A stretch of DNA of 64,000 bases from Vombatus ursinus. Its lineage: Eukaryota; Chordata; Mammalia; Diprotodontia; Vombatidae. Under the pieces are notes generated by a model. It had not been told where the DNA came from. It did not search any database and saw nothing but the letters and a program-made list of their open reading frames with translations. The stretch covers positions 1,970,432 to 2,034,431 of the forward strand of contig NW_020954636.1 of NCBI RefSeq assembly GCF_900497805.2, given 5' to 3'. The translations under genes and the position numbers were made by a program. Below, piece by piece: positions 24,080 to 36,538 of this stretch (positions within the stretch are counted from its first letter, which is position 1; every line of letters begins with the position of its first letter).

Positions 24080-25065
24080 AAGAACTCTTCTATTCATAGT
24101 TATAAAAGGAGCCTGATTTGGTTCTCTTCCAATGTTACTACATTGTGACCTTCAATATTCAAGTCATACATCCCAGTTTGACCTTATAATGGCATGTCTC
24201 AACATTGTTTCTTCCTTGATGCTTTTCAGTTTTCCCAGCATTCCAATCAACATGAGTATTTTTATTGTACTCTTAAGAAAAGATCAGCAAGAGTTAGTTA
24301 CCCACTGAAAGATGACCAATATTCAGTGTTAATGAAATTCAATATACAACACTAAAATCACATCTTCAGAACTGTGCAGTCTTTTTTGTTGGTCTTAAAA
24401 CAATAAAGAATACCTTTCTCAAAAGAGAGGGAGAGAGAAGAAGAGATGGGTGGGGGTGGGAGAGAGGGAGAGAATGAATTTTGATGTGTATAACGACTAT
24501 ATGAGTCAATGCAAAGTATTAGGTAGGGTGGGGAACTCATTAACAATTGAAAAAAGGTAGAAAACTCATGTGTATAAAGTAACACATTTGTTGGCCTTCA
24601 AAAAGAACAATTGGTTCCCAAAGACAGAGGGAAATAAAGAATGCATTCCAAGCATATTAGATATAGCCGTGCTTGTGAAGGATGGAAAATGGAAATGAAA
24701 TGTAGCAAGTAGCAGCTTGATCAGTAAATATAACCAGAAATGCTGGTATAGTCACATTGGAATCAGGTAGCAGGTGCTGACACCATGCCATAGTCAGTGT
24801 CCCTTAGAAATACATGAGGACCTACAGATACTATGAATCTTGTGGCCGGCAAGGCAGAGAAATCTTATCTTTTTTCCTTACCTTTATTATGTTAGCTTTA
24901 GTAAGTGCTCTCATGAGCCACAGGTTTGAATACTTAAGAAACATTCCTATCCACACAGAAGACCCGGGATGCATCCAGTATGTTAAAAAGAGTTTATGCT
25001 AGCTTTTGCATTCAATTCCACATAATTAAGGCTATATGACCACAGCATAATAAATGTTCAAATCT
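24080..25065. other. No gene recognised; GA-rich tract at 24424-24475
   Basis: Intergenic DNA with a GAGAGGGAGAG-rich low-complexity tract. I see no known repeat or coding signal in the remainder. Confidence 0.5.
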
Positions 25066-25072
25066 ATAGAAA

Positions 25073-25325
25073 GACAGTTAGGTGATGCAGTGGAAAGAGT
25101 ACTGACCCTGAAGTCCAGAGGACCTGAATTCAAATCTGACCTCAGACATTTATTAGCTATGTAAACCTGAGCAAGTTACTTAATCTTGTTTGCCTCAGTT
25201 TCCACATGTGTAAAATGAGCTGGAGAAGAAAATGGGATACCACTCCCGAATCTTTACCAAGAAAACCCAAAATGGGGTCATGAAAGAGTTAGACATGACT
25301 AATCAATCAAACAATGACAACAAAA
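25073..25325 (+). repeat. Mar1-type SINE with RTE-like 3' tail
   Basis: A tRNA-like head (AGTTAGGTGATGCAGTGGAA, GACCTGAATTCAAATCTGAC) leads into a tail with CTTTACCAAGAAAACCCAAA, TGGGGTCATGAAAGAGTTAG and an ACAATGACAACAAA end. The tail resembles the RTE/BovB 3' end that mobilises Mar1. Confidence 0.85.
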
Positions 25326-25380
25326 TAGATGTTAAGGGAAGAAACATGAGACAGCAAAATACCCCTAAAGAGTGAAAGCA

Positions 25381-27236
25381 GGGGGCAGAGCCAAAATTAC
25401 ACAGTGACTTGCTTGAGCTGTCCCCCAAACCCCTCCAAATACCTGTAAAAAATGGCTCTAAACAAATTCTAGAGCAGCAGAATCCACAAGAAGACAGAGT
25501 GAAACAAATTTCCAGCCTAAGACAACCTGGGTGGTTGATTAGAAAGGTCTATCACACCAGGTTGGGAGAGAAGCACAGTTTGAGTACAGGCAAAGACCAG
25601 GCCTCAACTGACCCACAGCAGGCTTCAGAGGACTGAATCATGGGCAGCTGTGATGGTTTCCATACTTCTCAACCCATAAATGCCAGAGACAACTTAGAAG
25701 GTCAGCAGGAAAAGTCTGTGAACACTGTAAGAGAAAAGCTTGGTCCCATCCCCAGTCCTGGCACAACCCACTACGGTGGCTGCTTCAGGAGTTCCAGCCT
25801 ACAGACTGAGGGGGAATTGAGTGGCTGATCAGAGGGGGACTGCAGGGATCCCTTTGCTGGTGCTGAGGCAGGATTCTCTTGCTTTGCCCGTGCTTGGATC
25901 TGGGTCATAGTTCTGGGTGGTGGTCCTGGGGTGAGGAGGAGCACTGGCATGGTGTAACTTGTAGTGGCAGTGGAGAAGAAATCTTTCTCACAGTTCCAAG
26001 GCAGAAAAGAGTGCTTGTGGTCACTCAAAGACCAGAACATTGGCCAGCAAAGGAGTAAACACTTCACCTTTGATTGTACCACCTTGGAAGAACTGAAAAC
26101 TTACAGGTCCCTAGAAGTATCTCTGAAAATAGCTGCACAAAGCCCCTGAAGGTTGGGACACTACATTCTCCACACTGAAAGCAGACCCCTACCTTAATAA
26201 GAGTTTAAAACTCAAGAAATTGGCTGGGATCATGAACAAACTGCAAAAAAAGTCAAACCATAGAATCTTTCTTCGGTGACAAAACATGCAACCAGAAGAA
26301 GACAACAAAACCAAAGGTCCTACATCCAAAGCCTCCAAGAAAAATATGAATCAATCCCAGGCCTTGAAAGAGCTCAAAAAGGATTTTGAGAAATAAGTTA
26401 GAGGAGTAGAAGAAAAATAAAGAAGAGAAATGAGAGTGATGCAAGAAAATCATGAAAAACACATCAACAGATTGCTAAAAGACACCCCAAAAAATACCGA
26501 AGAAAATAACACCTTAAAAAATAGCCTAACCCAAATGGCAAAAGAGGTCCAAAAAGTCAATGAGGAGAAGAATGCCTTAAAAAGCAGAATTGGCCAAATG
26601 GAAAAGGAAATCCAAAAGCTCACTGAAGAAAATACTTCCTTAAAAATTAGAATGGAGCAGTTGGAAGCTGGTGACTTTATGAGAAATCAAGGTATTGTAA
26701 AACAAAACCAAAAAAATGAAAAAATAAAAGACAGTATGAAATATCTCATTGGAAAAACAACTGACCTGGAAAATAGATCCAGAAGAGATCACTTAAAAAT
26801 TATTGGACTATCTGAAAGCCATGATCAAAAAAGAGCCTAGACATCATCTTTCAAGAAATGATCAAGGAAAACTGCCCTGATATTTTAGAACCAGAGGGCA
26901 AAATAGAAATGGAAAGAATCCACCAATCTCCTCCTGAAAGAGATCCCCAAAGGAAAACTCCTAGGAATATTGTAGCCAAATTCCAGAGTTCCCAGGTCAA
27001 GGAAAAAATATTGCAAGCAGCCAGAAAGAAGCAATTCAAGTACTGGGAAAACACAATCAGGATATCACAAGCTTTAGCAGCTTCTACATTAAGGGACCAG
27101 AGGGCTTGGAATATGATATTCTGGAGAGCAAAGGAGATAGGATTACAGCCAAGAATCACTGATCCAGCAAAACTGAGTATAATCCTTCAGGGGGGGAAAG
27201 GGATATTCAGTGTAATAGAGGGCTTTCAAACATTTT
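25381..27236 (+). mobile_element. L1/HAL1-like element: 5' UTR and ORF1 (left part)
   Basis: It opens with GGGGGCAGAGCCAAAATTAC, an L1 5' end, and has a ~1-kb 5' UTR. ORF1 follows: a coiled coil with leucine heptads (26430-26690; TLKNSLTQMAKEVQKV, EKEIQKLTEENTSLKIRM), then the DLENRSRRDHLKIIGLSE motif. In another frame (26858-27230) come the RRM/C-terminal parts PRNIVAKFQSSQVKEKILQ and LQPRITDPAKLSIIL. One base is missing from the A-run at ~26826-26831, which breaks the frame. A second L1 has inserted near the ORF1 C-terminus at ~27236, and the element resumes at 29488. ORF1p is the RNA-binding trimer of L1; this copy is not functional. Confidence 0.85.
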
Positions 27237-27267
27237 TTAAAATCTTTTTTTAAAATAAATTTATTTT

Positions 27268-27478
27268 GGGGGCAGCTAGGTGGCACAGTGGATAGAGCAT
27301 TGGCCCTGAATTCAGGACTACCTGAGTTCAAATTCAGCCTCAAACCAAACCCTTGACACTTACTAGCTGTGTGAACTTGGGTAAGTCACTTAAACCCAAT
27401 CACCTAAAAAAATAAATAAATAAACAAACAAACAAACAAATGAATGAATGAATGAATGAATGAATAAATAAATAAATA
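27268..27478 (+). mobile_element. Marsupial tRNA-type SINE in the L1 tail
   Basis: GGCAGCTAGGTGGCACAGTG starts a full-length head, and ACTTACTAGCTGTGTGAA marks the body. It ends in a long (AAAT/AAAC/AATG)n tail. It sits in the A-rich tail of the reverse L1. Confidence 0.85.
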
Positions 27479-28554
27479 GATTTTGATTTATCAACAATCA
27501 CTTCCATAAGCTTTTGAGTTTTAAATTTTTCTCCCCTTGCCTCCCCATCTCCCTCCCCAAGACAGCATGCAATCTGATATAGGCTACACATACACATTCT
27601 TATTAAACATATTTTCACATTAGTTATGTTGTAAGTAAGAATTAGAAACAATAGGAGGAACCACCAGAAAGAGGAAACAAAACACAACAGAAGAAAAAAA
27701 AATAGCAAATATTATGCCTCAATCTGCATTCAAACTACATAGTTCTTTCTTTGGAAATGGATAGCATTTTTCATCATGAGGCCTTTGGAAACATCTTAGA
27801 TCCTTGTATTTCTAAGGGCTAAGTCTATCAATATTAGTCACCGCACAACATGGCTGTTACTATGTACAACATTCTCCTGGTTCTGCTCACTTCATTCAGC
27901 ATCAGACCATACAAGTCTTTCCAGGTTTTCTTCTGTAGTCTGCTTATTCATCATTTCTTATACACAATAGTATTCTATTACATTCATATACTACAACTTA
28001 TTCAGCCATTACCCAATTGATGGGCATCCTCTCAATTTCCAATTCCTTGCCACCACAAAAAAAAGCTACTATAAAGATTTTTGTACATGTGGGTCCTTTT
28101 CCCATTTCTATGATCTCTTTGGGATATAGCCCTAGAAATACTATTGCTGGGTCAATGGGTATGCATGTTTTGATAGCCCTTTGGGCATAGTTCCAAATTG
28201 CTCTCCAAAATGGTTGGATCATTTCACAATTCCACCAACAATGCATTAGTGTCCCAATTTTCCCACATATTCTCCAATATTTATCATTTTCCTGTTTTGT
28301 CATGTTGACCAATCTGATAGTTGTGATGTCTTACCTCAGAGTTGTTTTGATTTGCATTTCTCTAATCAATAGTGATTTAGAGCATTTTTTCATATGGTTA
28401 TAGATGGCTTTAATTTCTTCATCTGAGAACTGCCTAGTCATATCCTTTGACCATTTATCAATTGGGGAATGACTTGTATTCTTATAAATTTAACTTATTT
28501 CTCTATATATTTTAGAGATGAGGCCCTGATAAGAGAGCCTGGTTGTTCAAATTC

Positions 28555-28699
28555 TTTTTTTTTTTTGGTAGACAGTGGGATTAAGTGACTTGCCCAGGGT
28601 CACACAGCTAGTAAGAGTTATGTGTCTAAGGCCAGATTTGAACTCAGGTCCTACTGAATCCAGGGCCAGTGCTCTATCCACTGCGCCACCTAACTGCCC
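28555..28699 (-). mobile_element. Marsupial tRNA-type SINE inside the L1 ORF2
   Basis: A reversed consensus: TTAAGTGACTTGCCCAGGGT, CACACAGCTAGTAAGAG, then CTCTATCCACTGCGCCACCT. It is flanked by AAATTCTTT on both sides, a likely target duplication. Confidence 0.85.
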
Positions 28700-29487
28700 A
28701 TAAAAATTCTTTCCTAATTTTTTACTTTCCTTCTAATTTTGTTTGCATTGGCTTTGTTAGAGCAAAAACTTTTCAATTTAATGCAATCAAAGGTATTCAT
28801 TTCGTATTTCATAATGTTCTCTATCTCCTGTTTGGTCATGAATTCTGTTCTCCATAAATCTGATAGGTAAACTATTCCTTGCTCTCCCAGTTTGCTTACA
28901 ATATCAACCTTTATATCTAAATCATGAACCCATTTTGACTTTATTTTGGTATATGGTGTGAGATTTGGATCTATGCCTTGTTTCTGCCATACTCTTTTCC
29001 AGTTCTCCCAGCAGTTTTTGTCAAAGAGTGAGTTCCTATCCCAGAAGCTGGGGTGTTTGGGTTTATCAAATAATAGTTTACTATAGTCACTGACTACTGT
29101 GTCTTGCATACTTAACCTATTCCACTGATCCACCACTCTATTTCTTAGCCAGTATCAAGCAGTTTTGATGATTGCTGCTTTACAATACAATTTAAGATCT
29201 GGAATGGCTAGGCCACCTTCCCCTGCATTTCTTTTCATTAGTTCCCTTGATATTCTGGATCTTTTGTAATTCCAAATGAATCTTCTTATTATTTTTTCTA
29301 ACTCTATAAAATAATTTGTGTTAGTTTGATTGGGATGGGACTGAATAAATAAATTAGCTTAGGTAGAATTGTCATTTTTATTATATTAGCTCTGCCTAAC
29401 CATGAGCAACTGATGTTTTTCCAATTATTTAGCTCTGACTTTATTTGTGTGAAAGGTGTTTTGTAATTATATTCATGTAGTTCCTGA

Positions 29488-30200
29488 GTTCAAGCATTCT
29501 TGATGAAAAGGCCAGAGCTGAATAGAAAATTTAACATTCAAATACAAGACTCAAGAGAAGCATGAAGAAGTTAACAAGAAAAAGAAATCATAAGGGACTT
29601 TTTTGGGGGGGTGAGGCAATTGGGGTCAAGTTACTTGCCCAGAGTCACACAGCTAGTGAATGTCATGTATCTGAGGCCAGATTTGAACTTAGATCCTCCT
29701 GACTCCAGGGCTGGTGCTCTACCAGTGCACCACTTAGCTGCCCCTTATAATGGATTTATTAAGTTTGAACTGTTTACATTCCTACACAGAAAGAAGATAT
29801 TTGTAACTCATGAGACCTTTGTTGGTATTAGGGTAGTTGGAGGGGAAAAATATATGTTTAGAAAGATTGATAGATATAGGGCACAGGGTGAGTTGAAGAT
29901 GAATGGGTGATATCTGGAGAATAAAATTAAGTGGTGAGACAGGCTTATACTGGGAGAAGGAGAAAAGGAGAGGTAAAATAGGGTAAATTATCTCACATAA
30001 AACAAACAAAGCTTTTACAGTGGAAGGGAAGTGGGGGAAGGTGAGAGGGAATGAGTGAATCTTACTCTTATCAGATTTGGCTTAAGGAGGGAATAACATA
30101 CACACCCATTTGGGTACAGAAAGTTATCTTACTCCACAGGAAAATAGAGGGAAGGGAATAAAAGAGCTGACCCTGATTACCACACTCATGTGTATATGTC
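29488..30200 (+). mobile_element. L1/HAL1-like element, part after ORF1 (right part)
   Basis: The sequence continues the ORF1 end (CATTCTTGATGAAAAGGCCA) and then a non-coding purine-rich region. The same region occurs in reverse after ORF1 at 10150-10800. No endonuclease or reverse transcriptase sequence follows. Similarity stops near 30200. Confidence 0.65.
29599..29743 (-). mobile_element. Marsupial tRNA-type SINE
   Basis: Reversed consensus with TCACACAGCTAGTGAATGTC, TCCTGACTCCAGGGCTGGTG and CACTTAGCTGCCCC. It is inserted in the purine-rich part of the L1/HAL1-like element. Confidence 0.85.
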
Positions 30201-30214
30201 ATATGTGGGGCTAT

Positions 30215-31690
30215 TAATAAAGTCATATAAGAGAATGGTATCCTAAGAAATGATGGACAGGCTTTCAGAGGGACTCTAAGGAAAAGAGACCACTTACCAG
30301 TTGTAAAGGATTGTATGACCCAGAAAATGGCTCTAAAGTTAGTGAGTCTGATGGAGAAATTATACACCATAATGAAATGACAGGTTTGGTCTTTAATGAG
30401 AATTTACATGTAGACATTTGGGGATGGGTGAACCCAAGAAGGGAGATTATTTCCTGACTCCTGTTTCCTCTATGGAAATGCATAGGATACAGAGACAAAT
30501 TTAGAATGTTTAAAGATATTGATAATCAGTCTGAACCATATCCAATCTCAAGTTTGGAAATGCAGGCCTGTAGGTCTGTGAACGCTGAAAATAATCCTAG
30601 AACCTCAAAAAGATCAAGTATAAGTTCAAATATGTCAAAAAATTTCAGTATGGCAAGACCTATCTTGCCAGGGATCAAACTAATTTATGATATTACTAAA
30701 GTAGGAGAAGTAGATACATACATTACCAGATGAAAACAGAATTTTCCCTACATGTTACATATGATTTGGAAATAACTTCATTGGCTTGTGTGTGTTGGTT
30801 TATGTGTCAACTATTAGTGCACAGTTTCTATTTACTGCTTTTCTTTGCTTTTTATTTTCTTACATATTCATGGTATGTGCATGATTTGATTTGTGATTAT
30901 TAACTATGGTATATGTAAGAAGTTTTATTGTTCTTCTATGTTTATTTACTTATATATCAAGGGTTTACCTGTATTAACACTATGTTTACATATGATACAT
31001 CCTATGTTTAATTTCTATACTATTCACTGAAGTAGGGCTTTGTCACTGTTTCTTCATAAAGTTATTATAGATATGATATAAATGGAACAATGATGATTGC
31101 CAGCAATGATGGCATAATTACCATAAATGTTGAATTTTGGAACTTATAATAATACTTTTAATGTATAGCTAAGTTACCCTGAAGAACTTTGCAGGAGTTG
31201 CAAAATGTCTCGCTGATGGGAGAAATGTAGGCTGGGAGAATTTGCCTCTCTCTTTTGTCTCATAGAAATATTCTGGACCTGAGGAAATTATCCAGAGAGA
31301 CACACTGGTAGAACAAATTCTCAGGTTTTAGACTTAGAAAAAAATTCTCCTTTCCCTTTTTAGGTTCTCGTGATTATTTTTGTGATAGGTATAGGAAGTG
31401 CACAATAGGACACAGGGATACTATTTGTGCTTTGCTCTTTCTTTATCACTGTCATACTTCTCTTTTTCCTCTTGTGATTGGAATTTCCATAAAAGAGATG
31501 ACAGTGCTGAGGATGAGACAGAGGCAATAGTGGTCAACAAATATGACCAGTATACTGAAACATCTTGGGCCAATGAGAGGAGCAGGAAGAGACACAACTC
31601 CATAAACAAGGCCACTTGGACCCATCTGAGGTCCTAGAGGTACCTTGCACCTGAGATGGGTAGAATGAACAACTCTGCCTAAATTCTTTT
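30215..31690. other. Unassigned sequence with a short open frame
   Basis: This stretch is not recognisably L1, L2 or SINE. A + strand frame at 30506-30733 is open for 75 codons (contains YPISSLEMQACRSVNAE), and a second of 79 codons lies at 31398-31637. I recognise neither product. They may be chance frames or fossil coding material of an unknown element. Confidence 0.35.
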
Positions 31691-31889
31691 TTTTTTTTGA
31701 GCAGCAAAATTGAAATATTTACATATTCAAAAAAGTCTTAGGATGAATTGGAAATGGAAAGTCTATCTATCAATCTATCAATCTTTCTATTGATGAATAT
31801 TTATATCTAATCATATGTATGTATATGTGTACATAGCTATCTATAGATATTTACTTATATTTAGATATTTTTAGATTAATAGATCAATA

Positions 31890-32040
31890 GAATTCCTTGA
31901 GGGAGGGGATGTTTTGTTCTTTTTTCCTTGTATCTCCAGTGCTTAGCATAGTGTTAACTACCTAAATTAAGCATAGTTAAGCATAAGCAGTGCATGTTAC
32001 TTAGCATCTAGTGAGGGCTTAATATATTTTTGTTGTTGAT
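31890..32040 (+). repeat. L2 3' end
   Basis: CCTTGAGGGAGGGGATG, then TATCTCCAGTGCTTAGCATA and a TTGTTGATTGATT end. It is preceded at 31760-31870 by TATC/TAGA-like low-complexity sequence. Confidence 0.6.
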
Positions 32041-33350
32041 TGATTAAAGACAATGTTTTAATTTCTACTATTGCTTCCATAATATTTTCAAGTTTTGATT
32101 TCCCCAACTTTTTCCTTTCCCTAGACAGAAATATCAATAAGACTTCAATTTTCTCTAGTTCCATTATTTATGCTGATAAAATTATACTCTCCTTCCACTG
32201 ATTTGTCTTTTGATCTGCTTTTACTGCCTATTCCACTTTTCCTTTTTTGTTTTTCACCAGAATCGTCCTTTTCTCACATTTAAATTTTTCACAGATTTCT
32301 CCATGGTGTTGTTTCAAGTAATTTGTCTGATATTTTAATGAATAAAAGCTCTGTTTTAAATAATTCTGTATTGAGTCTTGATGTCTATTACTTTTTCCAT
32401 TATTTCCTTTTTTGATGTTTGTTATCCACTTGTAATTTATCTTAGAAGACTGCCAATTTTGTTCTTAATCTAAAGATGTTGTTGATACTAATTCATTATT
32501 TTGTTTTTGGATTATGTTACAATATTAATTTATCCTGAAGTATTTTTGCATATTTGCTTGTTTCTTTTTAATTGCCTCTTCTTTTCCTTGACCTTTCTTT
32601 TTCTCTTTATGGGTCTATTCTCTTTTGAGATTCTTTGATTGCACATCTTCTTTCCCTACCCTTTTTAATTTGGATTGTTTCTATTTTTGTTATTTAAGAG
32701 AATTTTTAGTACTAGTATCTTCATATGAGCTCTCATTCCATCACCTTGCCAAAAGTCCTTCTTCCTTTCTGTACAGTGTCTGTCATGTCACACTAGTTCT
32801 AAAGTTTTTTTTAAATCTTTAATTGATTTCTTTTGCTTTTATACATTAACATCTTTTCCCAATAAATCCTTCCTCCCCAGAGGAGAGTCATCACTTATAA
32901 CAGAGGGTTAAAAAAAGAGGAAAAAGAGTTTCCATAAACTAACAATAAACCAAGTCTAACATTAGCCGTGTTCTATGCCCATATTTTCCAATTCAACAAA
33001 AAGGAAAAAAGTGCATTCTAATATCTCATGTTAGGAGCCAACCTCAATCAATGTAATTTAACAGTATTCAATTTTTATTTTTGTTGTTGTTCTTTTCAAT
33101 TGTATAGTTGAAGTCCTTTGTGTATATAATTTTCTTGGTTCTGCTTAATTCACTTTGCATCAGTTCATATCAGTCTGTTTGTATTTTCTTCATATCCATC
33201 ATTTCTTCATGTACTATTCTATTATATTCATGTACCATAATTTGTGTAGTCATTTGTCAATTAATGGGTATCTATCTTCTTTGTTTTTAATTCTTTCTTA
33301 TTACACAAAAAGAGTACAGGTATTTCTTACTATTGAGTAACAACTCACAA
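32041..33350 (-). repeat. Old repeat plus old L1 3' end
   Basis: The left part is the second copy of the family at 12.23-13.3 kb. From ~32815 comes an L1 3' UTR-like stretch, and from ~33120 a reversed ORF2 end (TTCACTTTGCATCAGTTCAT). Highly diverged. 33351-33655 holds nothing recognised. Confidence 0.5.
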
Positions 33351-33655
33351 AGCTACAAATACATTTTGTCCATCACTAGTTGAGGACACAGAAATTAAAA
33401 AAAGAAATTTAAAGGCATTCAAGAGTTATAGATGGGTTGATATAAAAACAAGTGTGCAAATATTGACCTGCAGCAATAGACATCCATCAGCATTTATAAT
33501 TGGCTCTGGCTGTCACAGTTTAGGTATTCTGGCAAGCAAAGTATGATAGACAGGAAGCAGTCTCACACTTGGTTCTGCTGGAGCTGTTATGTTTCATGAG
33601 GCACCACCTCCTTCTGGACATGCTTAATTCAAGTCTATATAAGTCAACATCAGAG

Positions 33656-34705
33656 AAAGGAATTATACTCTCAATTCTCTGATTTCATCAAGTCCCATAC
33701 ATTCTCTATACAGATGACTCACTAATTTATTTAGCTAGTCCTCATCTCTTTCTTCAGCTTTAGTCACATGATTATAAATGTTTCAGTGACAGCTTCATTT
33801 GGATGCCCACAGCCATCTCAAACTCAATATAATCAAAACAGAATTTATTATATTTCCTTCTCAACTTTTTTCTCCTCCTAACTTCCTTTTTCTGTCCAAG
33901 GAACTACTACCTTTCAGGCACCCAGATTCCTAACCTAGAAATCATCCTCCACTCTTGATTCTTATTTATACCTGGTATCTAAACAAATGTCAGCTTTTGC
34001 TGATTCTACTTTCTCATTCTCTTTTATGTCTTTCCCCTACTCTCTACTTATACCACAACCACCATATTCCAGGCACTCATCACCTGTAACCTGGATTACT
34101 GCATTAGCTTCTAATTAATCCCCCCCTGCTTCCAACCTCTGCCCTCTAGAACTCATTCTCTATAAAGCTACCAAGTTAATATTCCTTATGAACAGATATT
34201 ACTGACTCTCCCCTGATCAAGAAGCTTCAATGGTTTCCAATGCCTATAGGATAAAATACAAACTCTCCTCTTCATAGTTTAAAATGCTTTACAATCTGAC
34301 TCTAATAGATCTTTCTAAGAAGGTTACACCCTTTTCTAATCCCGCATTCTATGCTCCACCCAAAGTAGTCTACTAGCTGTTTACTATATGTGACTTTTAT
34401 TCTCCCACCTCTTTGCCTTTGCAGGGACTGTCCCTTGTGTCTGGAATGTTCTCCCTCCTCTCCTCTGTTTGTTCCAACTCCTAGACTTTTCTTAAGTGCC
34501 ACCTCCTTCAAGCCTTTCCTAATTCCCTCACTTATTAGTACTCCTCCCTCAAATTTAGTGAAGTTTTTTTCATCTATTCCATATTTAGTTACCTGTGAAC
34601 ATGTTATATCACCCTAGTAGAACATAAACTTCTTGAGGCCAGGGACTATCCCCTGTATTTTTATTCCCAGTGCCTAGCAGAGTTTGTGTCATTTTTTTAG
34701 GTACA
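33656..34705 (+). repeat. L2-type LINE, ~1-kb 3' part
   Basis: It has the L2 order: CCATCTCAAACTCAATATAA, GCTTCAATGGTTTCCAATGC, TTTGCCTTTGCAGGGACTGT, AAGTGCCACCTCCTTCAAGC and AACTTCTTGAGGCCAGGGAC. It is old, with no intact frame. Confidence 0.8.
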
Positions 34706-34721
34706 TAATAATAAACAAGTA

Positions 34722-34960
34722 GAAGGCATGATGGATTGAGTGCTTGACAGAAAGTCAGAAGACCTGAATTCAAATTCTGCCTAAGACATTTACTAGCTCA
34801 GTGACTCTGGGCAAGTCATTTAACACCTTTCATCCTCAGTTGCCTCATTTACAAAACAGTGATAATAATAGCAACTACCTTACAGACTTGTTGTGAAGAT
34901 TAAACAAGATAGTATTCATAAAGTGCTTTGCTAATATTAATACACTACATAAATACTATC
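34722..34960 (+). repeat. MIR/THER-type SINE
   Basis: GAAGACCTGAATTCAAATTC, ACTCTGGGCAAGTCATTTAA, AACTACCTTACAGACTTGTT and a CATAAAGTGCTTTGCTAATA tail. Confidence 0.85.
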
Positions 34961-35130
34961 TATCTATCTATCTATATATATATGTATATATAAGTGATTT
35001 CCTAAAAGAAGAGACCCAAAGTTTTCATATCCCTGCTCAGTAAACTCTAAACTATTACCTCTAGAATCAAATAAAAACTGTTAGCCTCTTTTAATTTTAA
35101 TTTTTAAAAGGTTTTAATAACCTGGTCCCC
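34927..35130 (+). repeat. Local duplication A, copy 1
   Basis: About 200 bp from TTTGCTAATATTAATACACT to AATAACCTGGTCCCC, repeated at 35850-36066 with few changes. Here it lies across a MIR tail, a TATC tract and the start of an L2. Confidence 0.85.
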
Positions 35131-35164
35131 TTTTACCTTTTTTATTCTTTTAATACATTACTCC

Positions 35165-35565
35165 CCACCATTTATGTTGTCATCCAACCATACGAGTCTA
35201 ATTTCTGTTTTGTTTTGTTTTTCCATACATGTTGCTCCATCTCTGATCTCAATGTCTTTGCATTGGCTGTCTTATATCCATGGAATACTTTTCTTCCCAG
35301 TCTCTGACTCTTAGACACCCTGGCTTCATTTGAGATTCAGCTCAAGTGCTACCTCCTGCAGAAGGTCTTTCCAGCCCACCTGGCTGCTGGTGCCTTCTGT
35401 TCCATTGCTATGATTACGTATTTTTCTTTTATGTACTATTTCATGAATAGGTTGCATCTTTCATTAAAAAAAATATGAACTCCTTGAACTTTCATTTATT
35501 CCTTACATTCCCTAGCCTGGAAAAACAGTCAGCACTTAATAAATGTTTGGTGATTCATTTTTATG
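35165..35565 (+). repeat. L2 3' end
   Basis: CTCAAGTGCTACCTCCTGCA, GAACTCCTTGAACTTTCATT and CAGCACTTAATAAATGTTTG in L2 order. Confidence 0.7.
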
Positions 35566-35849
35566 ATTGTTAATAGCTAGCATTTCTTCCTTCAAAACTG
35601 CCTCTTCCTATCCTTGGAGCACTTGACTATTGATGGTAATGACTTTTTAAGAGGTAGACTGTCAAATGCATGTGCATGCAGGAGGTGGCAACCCAGATGG
35701 TGATGGATTTTGAAATGATGCCAAAAAAGGAATTTAGGGAAGGGAAGATCTATCCAAGTGTTACTCCCCTCACTATGAAACTTAAAGGCTGTAATAGAGA
35801 AGCAGAGGGGATTCCTGGGGCAATATGCAGTTTCTTTTATGACCTAATA

Positions 35850-35878
35850 TTTGCTAATATTAATACACTATATAAATA

Positions 35879-35915
<37 letters not shown>

Positions 35916-36066
35916 ATCTATCTATCTAATTGATTTCCTAAAAGAAGAGATCCAATGTTGTCATATCCCTGCTCAGTAAACTCTAAACTATTACCTCTAG
36001 AATCAAATAAAAACTATTAGTCTTTTTTAATTTTAATTTTTAAAAGGTTTTAATAACCTGGTCCCC
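35850..36066 (+). repeat. Local duplication A, copy 2
   Basis: This matches 34927-35130 and includes an expanded (CTAT)n at 35881-35925. It is joined directly to duplication B, copy 1. Confidence 0.85.
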
Positions 36067-36067
36067 T

Positions 36068-36225
36068 GGAAAGTAGCAAGAAAAATATAAGAAAATGGAG
36101 AATCAAATTGTGATGCAAAAAAAATACAATTGCTTCTGCTATAATGCTTATTTTGATTTCATCAGTGAGCAATAGAAAATTGGCTCCAGCTAAACCACTG
36201 AACACAAAACACAGATACCTCAAAC
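36068..36225 (+). repeat. Local duplication B, copy 1
   Basis: Runs from GGAAAGTAGCAAGAAAAATA to ACACAGATACCTCAAAC and is repeated at 38756-38914 in the same orientation with few differences. Confidence 0.85.
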
Positions 36226-36429
36226 ATCAAAGGGCAGAATGGTGGAGATTGGAGAGGGAAAAAAATTATAAAGACTGGTTGCTGCTCCTATGAAGGTCCA
36301 ATGAGGGAAGAAATTCTTAATTTAGGGAGAGCCTTGTTAGAGAAAGCTTTGAAATTGGGAGCAGCTGAGACATAGCCAAAAGCAGCCACGACTTATCTGT
36401 AGATAAGGAAATATCTGGGTTTTTTCCTT

Positions 36430-36538
36430 TACACAGTTCAACCCAAACCCATCCCTAGATAATTCTGAAGACTGATAGCAATTGGAGGGCCTATGGAACT
36501 TCATATCCAACTATTTCCTCACTGCAAGGGAACCAAGG
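36430..36538 (+). repeat. Inverted-repeat arm, left
   Basis: About 108 bp that is the reverse complement of 37573-37681 with roughly a dozen mismatches, including the shared block GCAATTGGAGGG and GCAAGGGAACCAAGG. Confidence 0.8.

Larger units (their letters stand above)
27237..29487 (-). mobile_element. 5'-truncated L1 inserted into the ORF1 of another L1
   Basis: The 3' tail is at the left (27237-27267, split by a SINE), the 3' UTR at ~27480-27900, and the ORF2 end follows (IGTLMHCWWNCEMIQPFWRA; WNRLSMQDTVVSDYSKLLFD, 29136-28714). The truncated 5' end is at ~29487. The host element reads TTTCAAACATT before it and GTTCAAGCATT after it, consistent with a short target duplication. Confidence 0.85.

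Noticed and set aside
27420-27478. Regular AAAC/AATG units that might look like an array
   Set aside because: It is the A-rich tail of a SINE. There are no spacers, so it is not CRISPR-like.
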